DNA of 64,000 nt from Liolophura sinensis (lineage: Eukaryota > Mollusca > Polyplacophora > Chitonida > Chitonidae), in assembly GCF_032854445.1 (NCBI RefSeq), contig NC_088300.1:38284458-38348457 (forward strand), in the 5' to 3' direction. The translations under genes and the position numbers were made by a program. Shown piece by piece: positions 37,300 to 50,684 of the stretch. How positions within the stretch are numbered: position 1 is the first letter of the stretch; every line of letters begins with the position of its first letter. Below the pieces are notes generated by a model. That model was not told where the DNA came from. It ran no database searches and saw nothing but the letters and a program-made list of their open reading frames with translations.

Positions 37300-40097
37300 A
37301 CTACGGCATCACATATCTTACTCTCACTTGTTAGTTTCTTCAGGATCACGCGTTTCTTATCGTATTCTTATCGTATCATTCAAGTTTTATGCATGTACGT
37401 CTATTACTGCGTAAATTGTATCTTAAACGACGTAGTCTGCACAAAGCATAGTTTTCGCCGTAAGTGATCGTCGCTTAAGACAAAGTAAAACCCCTATATC
37501 GAGTCCAGAGGGCCTCCTTAAGTTGTAAGGGTTGTCAAGTATCTTCCTCCACCAAGAAATCTGACCTTTGTTGTGTATAAGCATCGCTGTCTTCTTGGTT
37601 GATGTCCAAGACATGGCTGAAATATCGTCCTCTTGCTTGACCTTCCATTACATGTGTTGTATAGGTGAAGCAACCTGAAGACCTGCTTCGCAGCGATGAG
37701 CCACGTTTATTATACGTCATTCATCGCCGTAACTATATATATAGTTCAGACGAAAGAGAGCTTACCGCATGTCTACTTATTCTTTTGCCAGGTCATGCCC
37801 GTGTTCGGGTTGATACATGTAGTGCAGAGTTGGTAAGAGTGGACTACACAACTTGGACCCGAATTTCTTCAGGGTTCAGCACTCCACATTTGTGCGCGAG
37901 AATCCGAAAACTGTCACAAAATAATATTCTGAAAAATGGTTTCTCCCAAGACTTTTTCTCACCATAGATAGGTGGATAAAGCTGTCAATCTGTCAATCGA
38001 CTGTTTCCTAAAACAGTTCACTGGTTATCGTCTGTCACAAAGACGGCGAAAAGAGAGATTTAATACGCGGCCTAATCCAAACGTCACTTTTTAACTGTAT
38101 ACGTAAGTCATACGGCGAACTGTATACATAGAAAGATTTGGGTCTTACATAGTGACGATAAACAACGACATGTCTCTGCATTTTGTATAAATCATTTACA
38201 AGAACTTCAGCATAGTTTCAAGCCGATAAATTGTAAAAAAATACACAAAAGGTGACCTGAACAGAATTACCAAGGTCTATAACGTTACCCATCTAAAAGT
38301 ATAAATCACCATGTAAGGTCAGTTCGGTGCGTGCGCACTGATGCGCTCAGCAAGCTGCTATCTTGGCTGTCTTCGCTAGCAGCTTCTATAAAGTATATAT
38401 ACAATATAGGCAAGACGCATGAGAATGTGCGCTAGACCTAAGCGACGAAGACAGCTTTCAAAAATAAGATTATTGAAGAGCAGACTTAAACTTAAGACTT
38501 AAACTTAAGACTTAAACTCTTCAGTCAGTTGAAGGATTTGTTGTTTATTATCTCAAAAACCAAGCACTAGAACAGTTAAGTAATATAGTTGATTACACAA
38601 ATCCATTTGCTTTAGCTCCGTTGTTCGATGGATGTGTTATGTAATAAGTTATTCGACAATCCTTGGGTTCACTTGAAAGGCCAAATAGCCGTGTAGCTAT
38701 ACTGTTGTGTCATTAGTGTCACACGAATTAACAATGAAAACAGTTGAACGAAGGTGTCGATGTGTGAAGACGCAACCATGTCAAGTGTTTGTTCTATCAA
38801 TTGTTGACTTACTGAAGTGTTAAAACCACACCTGTGTCATGTTAAATGTTTCTTAACGCTCGGGTTCTGGAGTGTTCATAGACCATTGAAGGATAGGCTT
38901 GGCAGAGAAGCCATCGCATTTATTCAGCATTGGTCACCTTATTTATATATAAAGTCGACAGGTATTGCTGGGAAGTGGATGAGTCATTTGAATTTTTTTG
39001 CTTCGTCTCTAAGGCATTCAACTGACACGTTCGATCTGCGCGAAAGTCGGATAAAACATGTATACCTTAAATCACAGCCTATCCGACACATAAAAGATGG
39101 TTGAAACCAGGGACGGAAAGAAAACTTATGTTTACACATTGGTTTATAAACAGGCATAGGTTTGGATATGCTTGAGAAAGTCGTAAAGCCCCATAACATA
39201 AATAAATAAATAAACATTTACAGGTTTGCTTACCAAATTCCAACCAGTGGACATTTATGAAAGCGCGCGGTGATAAATTAGTTACCGGTAAGCCTTGGCA
39301 ACTTTATATGTTAAACCATCCCTGGTACAACAACATTGTAGAAGTAATATTTAAAGAGGCTCATAATGTGAGAAAATGTGAACGGCAAACATAGTAATCC
39401 GCGCTGAAAGCTCTCCACGGCGAACTGCGTCTCTCTATGCGTCAACCGAACACCTTCTTTGTGAACCAAACACCTCCTTTGCTCACATCCATCCACAAAC
39501 GCAGGAAGTTGACAAAGTGTCAAAGGAACGGGTTCACAGCTTTGCCCATTTCCGGATAGTAGGCAAATACGTAGGTAAAACATTTCCAGCATGTGTTTGC
39601 AAATCTCCGGAACTGGCACATCCCGAATTAGTGATATGCGCAACAATGGGCCATTCTATGACACAAAACGTATGGTACTTCTAGCCATACTTATTAATTT
39701 TTTGTTGGAAATCGTGGCACAGTCAGACTCTTGGCACTATATCTTTGGTTTAACGGGTTTCTATGCTATATACTACCAAACCCAACATGGACTACAGCGT
39801 TCTGAATCCCAGAAATTTTGTTTGAACTGAGCGAAACCCAGACAGGCACGGGGTACATCCATATAGCTTATCTACGTTAGTTGTCCACTGGAGGCATGTA
39901 TTATAGCTCAGAAATTACCAGTGGGCATTTACTGTAAATAATATGCTCTTCCACTGATGTATGATAACACATTATTTGCGAGTGCCATGACTCCCTATGC
40001 CGTTTCACCAGCTTTATGAACTCCATCTGTCTCTTTGTACTCAAAATGACGTGTTAAAATCTCATAAACCCATTTCATATCGCATCATATATTACAC
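37300..40097. other. intergenic between two convergent PNT genes
   Basis: Contains a 14-bp triplicated motif (ACTTAAACTTAAG type, 38493-38532), an imperfect inverted repeat (GCTGTCTTCG at 38366 against CGAAGACAGC at 38446) and one half of a duplicated block (38700-38850). Open frames, including 39311-39646 on the minus strand, are not recognisable. Confidence 0.4.
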
Positions 40098-40103
40098 TTT
40101 ATT
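40098..40103 (-). promoter_or_regulatory. predicted poly(A) signal of PNT copy 3
   Basis: TTTATT on the plus strand gives AATAAA on the minus strand, about 130 bases past the stop of copy 3. Confidence 0.45.
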
Positions 40104-40234
40104 AGCACTGTATACAGAAACCGGTATAGAAATGCTATACCTATATATATCAGGGTGAACAAAAATAAATGACTACATTCTGGAGAAGTAATGTGGCAAA
40201 GGAAAATACATTTTGCATAACCTCACAAATCGTT

Positions 40235-40958
40235 TTATCGCCTCAAATATCGAATCCTCATCCACAGATCCCGGTACAGCACTTCTCCTCCCCGAGGAAT
40301 ATGTTTCTTAAACGTCTCCAGAGATATCAGACAAAGTCCTTTTCCGTTCATAGGTAAAATATTCACATTCACGTCCAGGTTGTTGTTCAGATTCATACAG
40401 CGCAGCCATTGGCGCACGTCATCACGTGACCAATTTTGGGGCTCTACAAAGAATATCACAGTATAAGGTACAATAGGTTTCAAAATAGACAATGATAGCT
40501 ATTCTGTACTCCCGAAATAAAATCGTAAATATGACAATCCACAATAAAAAATTTTGAAGAAGGCCAAGTTGCTATCAAATGTATACATGAATTAAGAGTT
40601 TCATTTGGTCTATATAGAACCTATATATGTATGGAAACGTGTTAAGTTCATGTATCAACATAACTTTACCTATTTCCAGCTACTAAGGAAACAAGAGATT
40701 GAGAAAATTTTCTGGGTACTAGCTAACCTCAACGTAAGTCAATCAAAGGTGTAAAAAACGAACTAAATAACACTATAGAGACAATTATTCCCTGACACCC
40801 GTGGTAAATTTTTTGTATTCATTACACATTTTTGTATGCAGAAGTATTACAATGATTGTACCTGTTTCCGTCCAGATGTCATCTGTGAGATCTTCTGCGT
40901 GATCACGAGGGAAGTCTGTGACGTCAGGTACCACCTGGTCCGCATACATGTTGCACAT
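40235..40958 (-). CDS. PNT-only mini-protein, copy 3
   Basis: Minus strand. Exon A spans 40958-40862 (exon edge 40964 after TTTCTTCTAG; donor ACAG/GTACAATC). Exon B spans 40443-40235 (acceptor TTTGTAG), 209 bases as in copies 2 and 5. Joined in phase 1 it gives 101 residues, or 98 if the second ATG (codon 4) is used. Exon A reads MCNMYADQVVPDVTDFPRD. Exon B reads NWSRDDVRQWLRCMNLNNN, NILPMNGKGLCLISLETF, then GGEVLYRDLWMRIRYLRR and TAA. The Pointed domain is complete; no ETS domain follows. It converges tail to tail with copy 2, and their upstream regions are inverted homologues, so the pair arose by inverted duplication. Expression is not shown. Confidence 0.8.
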
Positions 40959-41547
40959 CTTTACCTAGAAGAAATAACATTTAAAATTTTACAATAACGA
41001 GCTTTACACAGAATTTACAAATCATCAGATGTTGCACATCGCTACGGAGAATAAATAACATAATTTAAAGAAAAAAAAACGAGCTCTAGACACAAATGAA
41101 AACGGGACGGTAGATTTGGAGACCAATCCATGGTCATCCTCACTTCGTACGCAAACCGGACTTTAAAAGGTATTATCTTACAAAGCTGTTAGGGGAAGCA
41201 TACTGGCCTAAAAAAAAAATAAACTGGGATGAAATTTCAATGTTAAAAACGATGCCAGGGCTGTATTTAAAAAAAACGTCTTTGCGGAATATGGCGTACA
41301 TATACCTATATAAGAATCTATTTATATTTCGTGGTTGCTCAAAACGGTAACTTGAAGAACGACAATGTAAAAGCCCTACCTTAACTGAATAAGGAATAAT
41401 CCCGTTTTTGACAGTAGAAATGGATATTTGGTAGACCACTTAGTAGTAGTGTTGCGACGTTGAACAATGACAGTTATTCCGATGTTCGTCTCCACTCGAA
41501 CCCTGAAATTGTAGCCTCGTTGCAAGTTTCCGTACTAGTGACTTCCT

Positions 41548-41775
41548 TATATAGGCCGTGGAATGGTATATGTCACTCACCTCTTCGTTCTGATTGGTGG
41601 ATGGCACATGTGTGTCTCAACTCTTCGTTCTCACTGGTGGATGACACACTGGTTAATGAGTCTAATTACTGATAACGGTAGAGTAGTTTACATAGCTACT
41701 TAAGTGGAATTATAGCGCCTCTGGAACTTGAGACAGCACGAGGCCGGATTGTTCTCAAAGTAAGCGAGCTGCAAT
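41548..41775 (-). promoter_or_regulatory. promoter region of PNT copy 3
   Basis: On the minus strand, CAATCCGGCCTCGTGCTG and GCGCTATAATTCCACTTAAG match the copy-2 upstream region. Nearer the gene a strong CCTATATAAGG TATA box lies at 41545-41555. The E-box of copy 2 is reduced to CCACGG. Within it, a CTCTTCGTTCT motif occurs twice (about 41582 and 41621). Confidence 0.6.
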
Positions 41776-42585
41776 AAGTCTGTTTCATCAGCAGGGGTGT
41801 GAAGGGAAATGGAATACCCTCAGTCTGATGGTGCTATAATCCCTACCCTATTTCCATTTTATATCACCGGCTTAGTAAGAGTATGTCAGTTTACTGTGTA
41901 TAGACGTGTGTATCCCATAAGGACTGAACAAAATCGTTTCAACAACATCTGTTACATTGAACAAAACCAAAGGGGTGATCGGAAAAATATTCCTCAACAA
42001 CGACGATGCGATGAGAACTGAAAGTCCTGTGTTCATCGCTCTGACATAATTTCTGTATTAAAAAAAACAGTACACTTGACTCCAAATTAAATTAAACCAT
42101 GACATCTCATGGTAAAATTTTGCATTCGTACTAACAAACCTGTGCAGTTTTCACAGAGCTGTTTTCGATAATGTTTTTGTTTTCATTGTTACATTCTTGA
42201 AAGTCTGTATTTTCCAAAAGGTTTTTCCAGGCCTGTCAGTTGACTTTACAAAAATATGCTACGTATACACATTGGGAAACGCGGAATTACTGACAATCCA
42301 GAAGAACTATTTAGGATTACAGCATTTGGGAAATTATAATATATAGAGCATACTTGTTAATAGATTACCCATGCACAAGCTACACAATGAAAGGTATACC
42401 GACTGTTAACTAAATGTTGTTGACTGGAAATATCTGATCGCATGTGAGCAGTGAACCAGATTTTCGAATTTCAAATTCACCATGAACAATGAACAATACC
42501 TCATGCGGTTTCCTGAGTGCCAGACCCCGACGTTACTTGCACAACCAGACAGTATAACCTAGGTATATTCCCGTGCCATCAGGAA

Positions 42586-42704
42586 GTGTGGACGTAATGT
42601 ACGTGTGGATGTAATGTACATGTTGATGTAATTTACATGTGGATATAATGTACATGTGGATGTAATTTACATGTGGATATAATGTGCATGTGGATGTAAT
42701 GCAC
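42586..42704. repeat. 17-bp minisatellite, 7 copies
   Basis: ATGTGGATGTAATTTAC-type units, varying at two or three positions and alternating GATGTAAT with GATATAAT. Confidence 0.9.
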
Positions 42705-42944
42705 AGTCTGTAATAAACACCTTACTGTGGTTCAATGAAGCTTTCCATTTACATGTGTCAGGCGTCATTTATAATTTACAGTTTAAATGTCTTCAGGCAA
42801 AACAGACTACCATGATTGTAACATAATGACTCCTGTTGTTAGGACTACGCTGCATTGTTTGGGTGTGACGTCCAAACGCTGTGTATGATAATCGGCAGCA
42901 CCGTGTAATCAGTGAGTATATAATTCACGGGGTTCAGCGACACA

Positions 42945-45620
42945 AGCCATTCAGTTCTCACTTGACACGTGGATATAAATGTTATTTGATCAAACAAATT
43001 ATAAATCATTTATAATTAAACAGAGACTAAAACTGCAGCTGTTTGAACTGTTTCATAAAACAAGACGATGTCATGAAAGAACTTAGGGCAAATAATAAAA
43101 GTTGTATATGGGACTTCCTTACCTAATATTCCCGTTGTCATGTTCTGTTCACTTCAGTAAACCATCACTTAAGTAAGTTTCATTAAAAGGTTGAGATGAC
43201 ATTTACTGTTCATCAATTGAGAAATAATTCCGATGCGTACTAATCACTCATCACCATTAATCCTTATTGATTACCAGACACAAGTATCATGGTAATCACG
43301 GAGCTTCAGAGTTTCTTTATCACGTGACAGGTAACATACTTCCAAATTTTAGTCATACTGTCAGTGGTAAACTTGTGCCCTAAAGTAAAGTTTCTACATA
43401 CATATGGAATGAATTACCCCCTACCCCATTCCCTTGTACGGTACAGTCTAATACGGGATATAAATTTATCCCCTTAAGCTTCATTAGTATTTTTTCTCAA
43501 TAGCTTGTTTTTACAAGGTGCTAAACGCCGATTAAGCTGTTTTATGAATGTTTCTGGGAAAATATTAGTTCACAGTGAGAGAACATTCTTATAATTCTCT
43601 TCGGTTAAGCGTCGAGTGGTTTAACCAGTTTCAGAAATCGTGTGACATTGTGAATTTTCACAGCATGCAGTTGGAATGCGTCAACCTCAGTTGGACAAAT
43701 CGCAGAATGTAAGTCTGTATGTCCTGAATGCCCCATGAAAATGTTAAAAAAGTATAATTAATGAAATATTTGTTGGCTTTTTTACTTCTCTTGTAACTAT
43801 GTTTGGAAAGGTATTTTGGTCTTTTGTTGCCCGTAATCTATACCATGACCTTGTCAATACTGGCGGCCATGTTGGTTCTCGCACAACTGCATGACTTGTG
43901 CTGTTGTTGGTTTTTGAACCGAACTGTGTTTTACCTCACGGTTTGCCATCTGACCATCAGTTCCAGTTTACATGTTAACAGTTCTTTAGTTTAAAGCTTG
44001 TGTCGTACGTGGGAAGGTCTGACAGCAACAATGATGTAATTCAAAAGTTTTGATATAGGATTTACATTAAAAAAAAACCCTCAAGAGTAAGTCATTGCCT
44101 CCTCAAGAGATAGTGACTATTGATCAGAGGTTAAAATGTTTCAGCACCTTACAGTCTATATCAGTTGTAATAAATAAGTGCATCCAAACGAGTATTACCC
44201 ACTTTGTGGTTAAATATATACGCGTGGTTTTTGTGACATATCAATTAGCCCTTACCAGTTTACCATGTGTGATATTTCACACGGTCCACAGGTATAGTAT
44301 CATCCGCCAGGCATGTGCCAATACTAAACTTAACCCGGAATATTTTCACACCTAAACACACTAAGGGATTTCAAAGCCTGTCAACATTTTGGGGGTAAAT
44401 TTTTCATTCTGAAAAACCAAGGGAAACCATAATAATTTGCAGGTTATTTTGAAAATGCGATGAAAATTAGAAAGACAGACTGAGTTATGAGTTTTCAAGA
44501 ATGGATTTAGGCAACATAAGACGTGCTTTTCATATTTTAATCTATTTATACATATTTCCAAAAGCTATAGATCAGTCTTTAAGATGAATCAGATAAATGA
44601 ATGCTTCTAAATATATATGTAGATCAAACATATAACTGATCAGAGATTATATTGGCTGGCCCTGATCAGGAACTGGTGAATTTCAAAACTTCAAACTCTT
44701 GAACATTTGGACACTGAGCAATATAAAGAGCGGTTTCCTGAGTATTATAGGGCATGCTATATACACTACTTATCAACAATTACATTACATCCAGGTATAT
44801 ACACTTCCTGTATGGGAGCACGCGAAAAGTGTCTGTTTTTGTCTAGTTTTGATAGTTCAAACTGAAAGAAACACCTGAGGGTGATACATAAACTGAAACT
44901 TATATTTGGTACCTTTTAGATGAATTTTTGTGTAAGGCTTAATAAAGTACTTAATCAGAATTAACATAACGATTCACGTTATATGTCTATACGCAACACC
45001 CTTCGTTAGCTTATGTTAAATATTCACTGGAAAATTTGAGCGAGAGTTAGTTATAAATAAATAATTATGTATAAATCAGGCTAAGGTAGAAAACGATTTT
45101 ATCTGCCTTCTGTTTCAAATGTATGGTTCATAGTCCTAAGAAACTGTTTCACTCTTTAAGTTGTAAAATATACATTACTAAATTGCCAAGTGTATAACTC
45201 TGTCAGAAATATACAAGTGAAGCAAATCGATACACTAGTAAAATATATTTCAAATGAATTTCTTGTTATTAATTTATTTATTGGTTTCCATATGACTTCC
45301 TATAAGTGAGATTAAAATTTCACACTGTTTACAACACGCTGTAGTTCCTAACAGTTTTGAAACGTACATGGAAAGATTTTGGAACCTCATGATAATATTT
45401 TTAAGAAATATCTGTGTAAATGATGAGATCAAACAGTGATCAACATCACTGTGAATAATCTACGTGATCACAGACACGTGTCACTCTGTTCAGACTTGAC
45501 ACGTGAACTTGACTACAAATGTTATTTAATCACAATGTCGTTCCTGATTAAACAGGTAGCAAAGCAATGTTTAAACTGATCCACAAACATCATGTCACGG
45601 CTGAGATCATTACATGTTTA
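42945..45620 (+). repeat. decayed relics of the tandem-array unit
   Basis: Pieces match the intact units in the same order. 44280-44475 matches 46545-46740, 44955-45035 matches 47510-47590, 45100-45235 matches 47810-47955, and 45430-45620 matches 48140-48310. In addition 42945-43110 resembles 48145-48310, and 43430-43590 resembles 49545-49660 (GCCGATTAA, CTGGGAAAATATTA). Identity is much lower than between the intact units, so these are older copies. Confidence 0.65.
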
Positions 45621-46948
45621 TAGTAAGTATTTTAAATACATCCATTCTTTTATGTTTTGTTCTATCCTTGTATAATTTTCTTCATTATACGAATATTGCA
45701 GGATTTGTGCATTCTTAAAACGATTGCATACTAATCAAATTTGACTTGAAACAAATTTAGTGATAATGTACAAAACAATGTCCGTAATCAATGAAAATAT
45801 TAACAATATCTCCTGTTGGCAAATGAACGAGTTCGCTAAGCTGTTACACATACATGCGCGGTACTGATTTGACGCATGGTTTGACGCATGTTTCATGGTG
45901 CACCCATGACGTTTTCACGTATGGAAGGACAGTCCGGTTAACGAATCTGTATCTGCTGAGTTAAGTATGTGACAGAGTTGGCTAAGACCGATGGAAGACT
46001 GCACTTACAATTTGCTCATCAGCGCCACGTGTATAATTACTCCGTCCTGTGGCAACAAAAGGTCGGTAAGATGAAAGGACAAAAACAATGCTGCACTATG
46101 AAAAGAAACATATATAAGTTATATAAATTATAGCGTTGTGCTGAACAATGGACCCGGGTAATTTAGGCCCAGAATGGTGCAAATCCTCATCCTCTCTCTC
46201 TCTGATTCCCATGTATACAGCTCTGCATGCACCTCTAACAAAACGTGGGTGATAAAACCATTGTCTAACTTAGCACCTCGAACCTACGTTAAATATATTC
46301 TTTACAAAACGGCCACCTATAATTATTGATAATGCCATCGGAGGTGCATGCCCTATGGCGCTGTTTTATATAGGCTACCAGTTTGATCTTGCTCACGATC
46401 TCCACCTACCAGTACATGAAAGGACCAGACAATATTCCATGAGACCATCATCATCTGGCAATCAACCAAAAACTTTCTTAACTGTGTTTTAAATTTTCTT
46501 AAACAGAATAGAATGCGTTCAAATATGACTGATCAGATATAGTAACATCTGCCAGTTGGATGACAATACTCTACTTAGTGCAATACTATATTTAATCGGG
46601 AATATTTTCGCACATCACATCATGATTTAGTGATTTAATTGTTTGTTCAACATTTTTGGGGTAAATTCTTCGTTGTGAGAACCGTTGGGAAACCAGTATA
46701 ATTTGCTGGCTGGTTTGAAAATGCGGCGAAAACTTATAACAACCGCGATCATGTGACAACTGCTTTGCCACAAGCCCGAAAAATTAGATGAAACAGATCA
46801 ATTATATACTCAGTTTCCCGGAATGGTAAAAAAGAAGTGTATACTTTTAATATAATAAATGATTGCTGTATATAAAACTTCAAAATCGACCTCAAAACCT
46901 AGCCTAGTGTTCAGATGAGTTAATTTCACTAAATATATGCTAATGTTC

Positions 46949-47195
46949 ATAGAGGTTATATTGACGGTTGATTAGATGTTAGATTGACTGTTGATCAGAG
47001 GTTATACTGACTTGGTCAGAGGTTATACTTGCTGTTGATTAGAGGTTATGTGGACTGTTGATCAGGTTATATACTGGCTCTTGATGAGATTATGTACTGG
47101 TTGTTGATAAGATTATATACTGGCTGTTGATCACAGGCTATACTGGTTGTTGGTCACATGTTTTACTGGCTGTTCACCAGTTATATTAATTGCTT
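46949..47195. repeat. 22-23-bp degenerate minisatellite, unit 1
   Basis: Roughly eleven units of the type GGTTATACTGGCTGTTGATCA. The counterpart in unit 2 is at 55488-55745. Confidence 0.85.
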
Positions 47196-47633
47196 TTCAC
47201 ATTGGCTAGCATTGTATGATCATAAGTCGATGAATATCCCAGCTATACACCCGCTGTGAGCAACAGACATGGAAGAGTACCTCTGATTTGCTGATTTGAA
47301 AAAATAAATCCTATAACGCTACTTTACAAGTATGATACGTGCAGTTACATAGACGTCCTGCAGGCCGGTGGAAAATATCTGTTATATTGTCTGCTTGCGA
47401 CACTTCACACTGGAATAAACACTTATACACAACTGAAAGTCTTCCTTCATTTTAGATGACTCTTGTATACGGCGATTTACTTTAATCAGGCAGAATATTA
47501 GATAATCAAAATTAACATAATGATTCCCGTTGTAAATCTGCAAAGAATTCTTGGTTACATTATGTTTAATACTCATAACCAATCTCTGATATATCCAGCC
47601 TAGCACAGATAAAACGACGGTCTTATCTCCATC

Positions 47634-47776
47634 CTACCTGCGGATGGTCGTGGGTTTCCCCCGGGCTCTGCTCTGTTTCCTCCCACCATAATGCTGGCCG
47701 CCGTCATACAAGTGAAATATTCTTGAGTACGGCGTGAAACACCAATTAAATAAATAAAATAAAATAAAATAAATAA
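47634..47776 (+). mobile_element. SINE core fragment (family 1), unit 1
   Basis: Plus orientation: CCTGCGGATGGTCGTGGGTT, GCTGGCCGCCGTCATACAAG, GAGTACGGCGTGAAACACC and an AAATAAAATAAA tail. The head is absent. The same truncated copy is at 56144-56286, so insertion preceded the unit duplication. Confidence 0.85.
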
Positions 47777-49095
47777 ATATCTCCATCCTTTTGCCTGAAA
47801 TGAGCGAGATTATCACTTATTTCAGATTTATGGTTCTTGATTCTAGGTAATTGTTATATTCTATACTTATATATCACAAAATTGTCGGGTGCATAACTGC
47901 CAGAAGTTTGTATACCTAGTTTTCATATAAGTGCATATAAGTAAAATAAATCGGAAGAAAATATAACCCTCTGTCAATGCTGTACTTGTTTATTTAAGCG
48001 TTTATTTATGTGTACATGTAGGGCCAATATAGTTGAAGCACACACGTGAAAGTTGCTTTTTGTAGTTTTTCTAAGAAAATTAAGAGAGCGAACATAAGTG
48101 TCTGTAAGACAGTGAACAACAGGCATTGTGAACAATGCACTTGATCACTGACACGTGCCACTCAGCTCTCGCTTGACACCTAATTTAGACTATATATATG
48201 TTAACTGATCAGCGTCACTCATGATTAAACAGGTAGCAAACAATACATGTACATGTTTTAACTGCTTCACAAACACCATGTCATAACTAAGCTCTTTGTG
48301 TACAGAAATTATTTTAAATATATTCATTCTATTAAGTTTTATTAATTTCTTCCCATTCTCAGAAAGCGGAGAATTGGGATGTATTTTTTTAAATAAGCAA
48401 TTCCCTGTGTGTGTTTCTTGTATGGGCTTTATTTTTTGTAGGAAGTTTTAGTTGAGAAGGCTAAGGTAGGATAAAGATTTGTGGTATGAAATTGTCCTAT
48501 CGTGTGTTAAAGAAGAATGAATTAAACTGTAAGAAAACATGTGTAAACAACACGAATCATGATTCACAAATTAAAAACACAAATTTTACTTATTTTTTAT
48601 GATTCATGTAAAATTGCTTTTGACCCTCCAGAAGTATCAGTGTTATTCACACTTTTGAAAGTTTCGCTGATTTAAGTGTATTTGGCCTTAAAGTAAAGTC
48701 CCAAAGTAAATGTCGCCCATTGCTCGTGGTTTCTGGGGTACTATTTCACCACTGAGCTTAGAATGTGCCAACCTAGGCCAATCTGATGAGTTATTCAGAC
48801 AAAGTTCGTTTGGTTTTACATGTTGACTAATCAAAATTAATGAAAGACTTTTTAATTCCATTGGTTATAAACTACATCAAGTTTCTAACTACTGCTCAAA
48901 TCACACGGTTTAAATTGTTTAAAAGCTTTCGGGCTAGTGTTTTTTTTTCTTATTTGAATGTGTCAAATAGTCACTATCGAAGTGTGTCACTTGTAGTTGT
49001 TTGTTAGTTAGCTAGGTGCACGTTGGAACGTGTAAACCTATATGAATATTTCCCTTCGTGTGACGAAAACGTTGAAAAGACTAAATTGGATGTCA

Positions 49096-49355
49096 AGTTT
49101 TAAAAGTCGACTTGATCTTTTATTGTCAATCGAGTCTTTATAAGTTAAGGCTCAATTTAAAACTCGATTTCTCGTATCAATTCACGACGTCGAGTTTTAC
49201 ATGGACTGTAAAACTGGAGCTGGACCCGCAAAAGCCGACTCTGGTTGTAATATACAGAAACAACATCCTAAAGAAAATAGATTTCCTTTAACCTCTTGTA
49301 TATTGAAAACTTGACGTCGACTTTTTGAAACTCAACGAAGGTCGAGTTTTGGGGA
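49096..49355. other. TCGA-motif cluster, unit 1
   Basis: About seven TCGA cores in the contexts GTCGACTT, ATCGAGTC, CTCGATTT, GTCGAGTT and GTCGACTTT occur within 260 bases. The cluster is repeated at 57610-57865. A weak open frame crosses it, without recognisable domains. Its role is unknown. Confidence 0.4.
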
Positions 49356-50286
49356 TGGATATAAACATATATCTAAATTCCACTTAGCATTTTTGCCGAA
49401 AAATTTGAAAAAAAAATGCACAGAACTCTGAAGTTACCACCACTTTTTCGATTTTTAATATTCCTAGAAGATTGTTACTTGTGGTTTCTACATTAACAGC
49501 ACCCTTCAGCCCCTCTCTCTCCCCGACCGTTGTGGTGCTATCTTAAGGGATATAAATTAATCCATTTGACTTCATTAAAGTTTTCTCAATTGGTTGTTTT
49601 TACAGCAAGGTGGTGGTAATCGCCGATTAATCTGTTTTAGGTGCCTGGGAAAATATTACATATGGTGAATACAGTCAGCATCAATTATTTTTAAGCATTG
49701 CATGAGTCTTGAAGATTTCAGACTATTTGCTGATTATTTGATGCTTGGTTTCCTGTGTGGAAATATATATATAAATATATAGTATACTAGTACATATTCG
49801 GGTGAATTGTGCATATCCCCGACTGATGACCATTCGTGTTAAGTCCTTCTCATGTTAATTCATATCTAACAAAGCACAGCACGTCTTAATAATTGCTAAT
49901 AATCATTTCTCAATATTGTTTTGATGAGGGGGCGGGGAGGGGACAATAACTGTCTCAATTCCTAAGGACGTTACAAATGTCAAGTAAACAATGAAATTAT
50001 ACACTGGTTTGCCTGGAAGCCGATCGAGGACCAGTCGTTATTTGGTTAATGGATTGATGAAAAATTAATCATCTTAATATCTTCAATATAGATTTAATTC
50101 TCACGAACGACCGAGAGGCCATGTTTTTTCCTCTCATGCATCCCCTGGTCAACACAACTGTGCCTCTGTGGTCAGTCTTTGGACCGGGCTTGTCAGTTGC
50201 TGTGTCCTTATCTCACCTGGTCAATCTGACCGTTGTTCTCAAGAGCTAAGTGGCCATGGACTCGTCCCGTGACAAAATACTCTCAC

Positions 50287-50684
50287 GGTCACGTGACCTT
50301 ACGTGCAGTATTCTGAGCATTGTTATGCTATCATAAGGGACATAAATTAATCCATTTACTTCATTAAAGTTTCTCAATTGGTTGTTTTTTACAGCAAGGT
50401 GGTGGTAATCGCCGATTAATCTGTTTTATATGTGCCTGGGAAAATGTTGGCTTGATGGACAGAAAATGGCCTTGTTCACATAGGCCGACATCGTGTGGTT
50501 TTATCAGTTTGAAAAATAAAATGTATAAAGTAGTGAATTTTCCGCAGACAATTGAGTTACAAATCGCATGATGTAAGACTTTACATTTTTAATTACGACC
50601 GAGAATCTTTCGTGCTATTTACAAACAAAGATTCTTAGAAAAATAATGGAAATAACTTGTACAAAATGAAATGAAATGAATAAA
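50287..50684 (+). other. promoter-less copy of a possible mini-transcript, unit 1
   Basis: It has GGTCACGTGACC at 50287-50298, but the TATA box seen in the partner (58264) is degraded to GCAGTATTCT. A 38-codon ATG frame spans 50455-50571 (MDRKWPCSHRPTSCGFISLK and on). AATAAA at 50679-50684 follows. See the unit 2 copy. Confidence 0.35.

Noticed and set aside
37566-37674. Minus-strand exon-like stretch with acceptor TCTTCAG and donor AAAG/GTCAGA (HVMEGQARGRYFSHVLDINQ)
   Set aside because: Looks protein-like, but no neighbouring exon in phase was found, no family is recognised, and it is absent from the paralogous 40-41 kb region.
39311-39646. 111-codon minus-strand frame
   Set aside because: Long for chance but with no recognisable domain, no splice partners and no match to the family around it.
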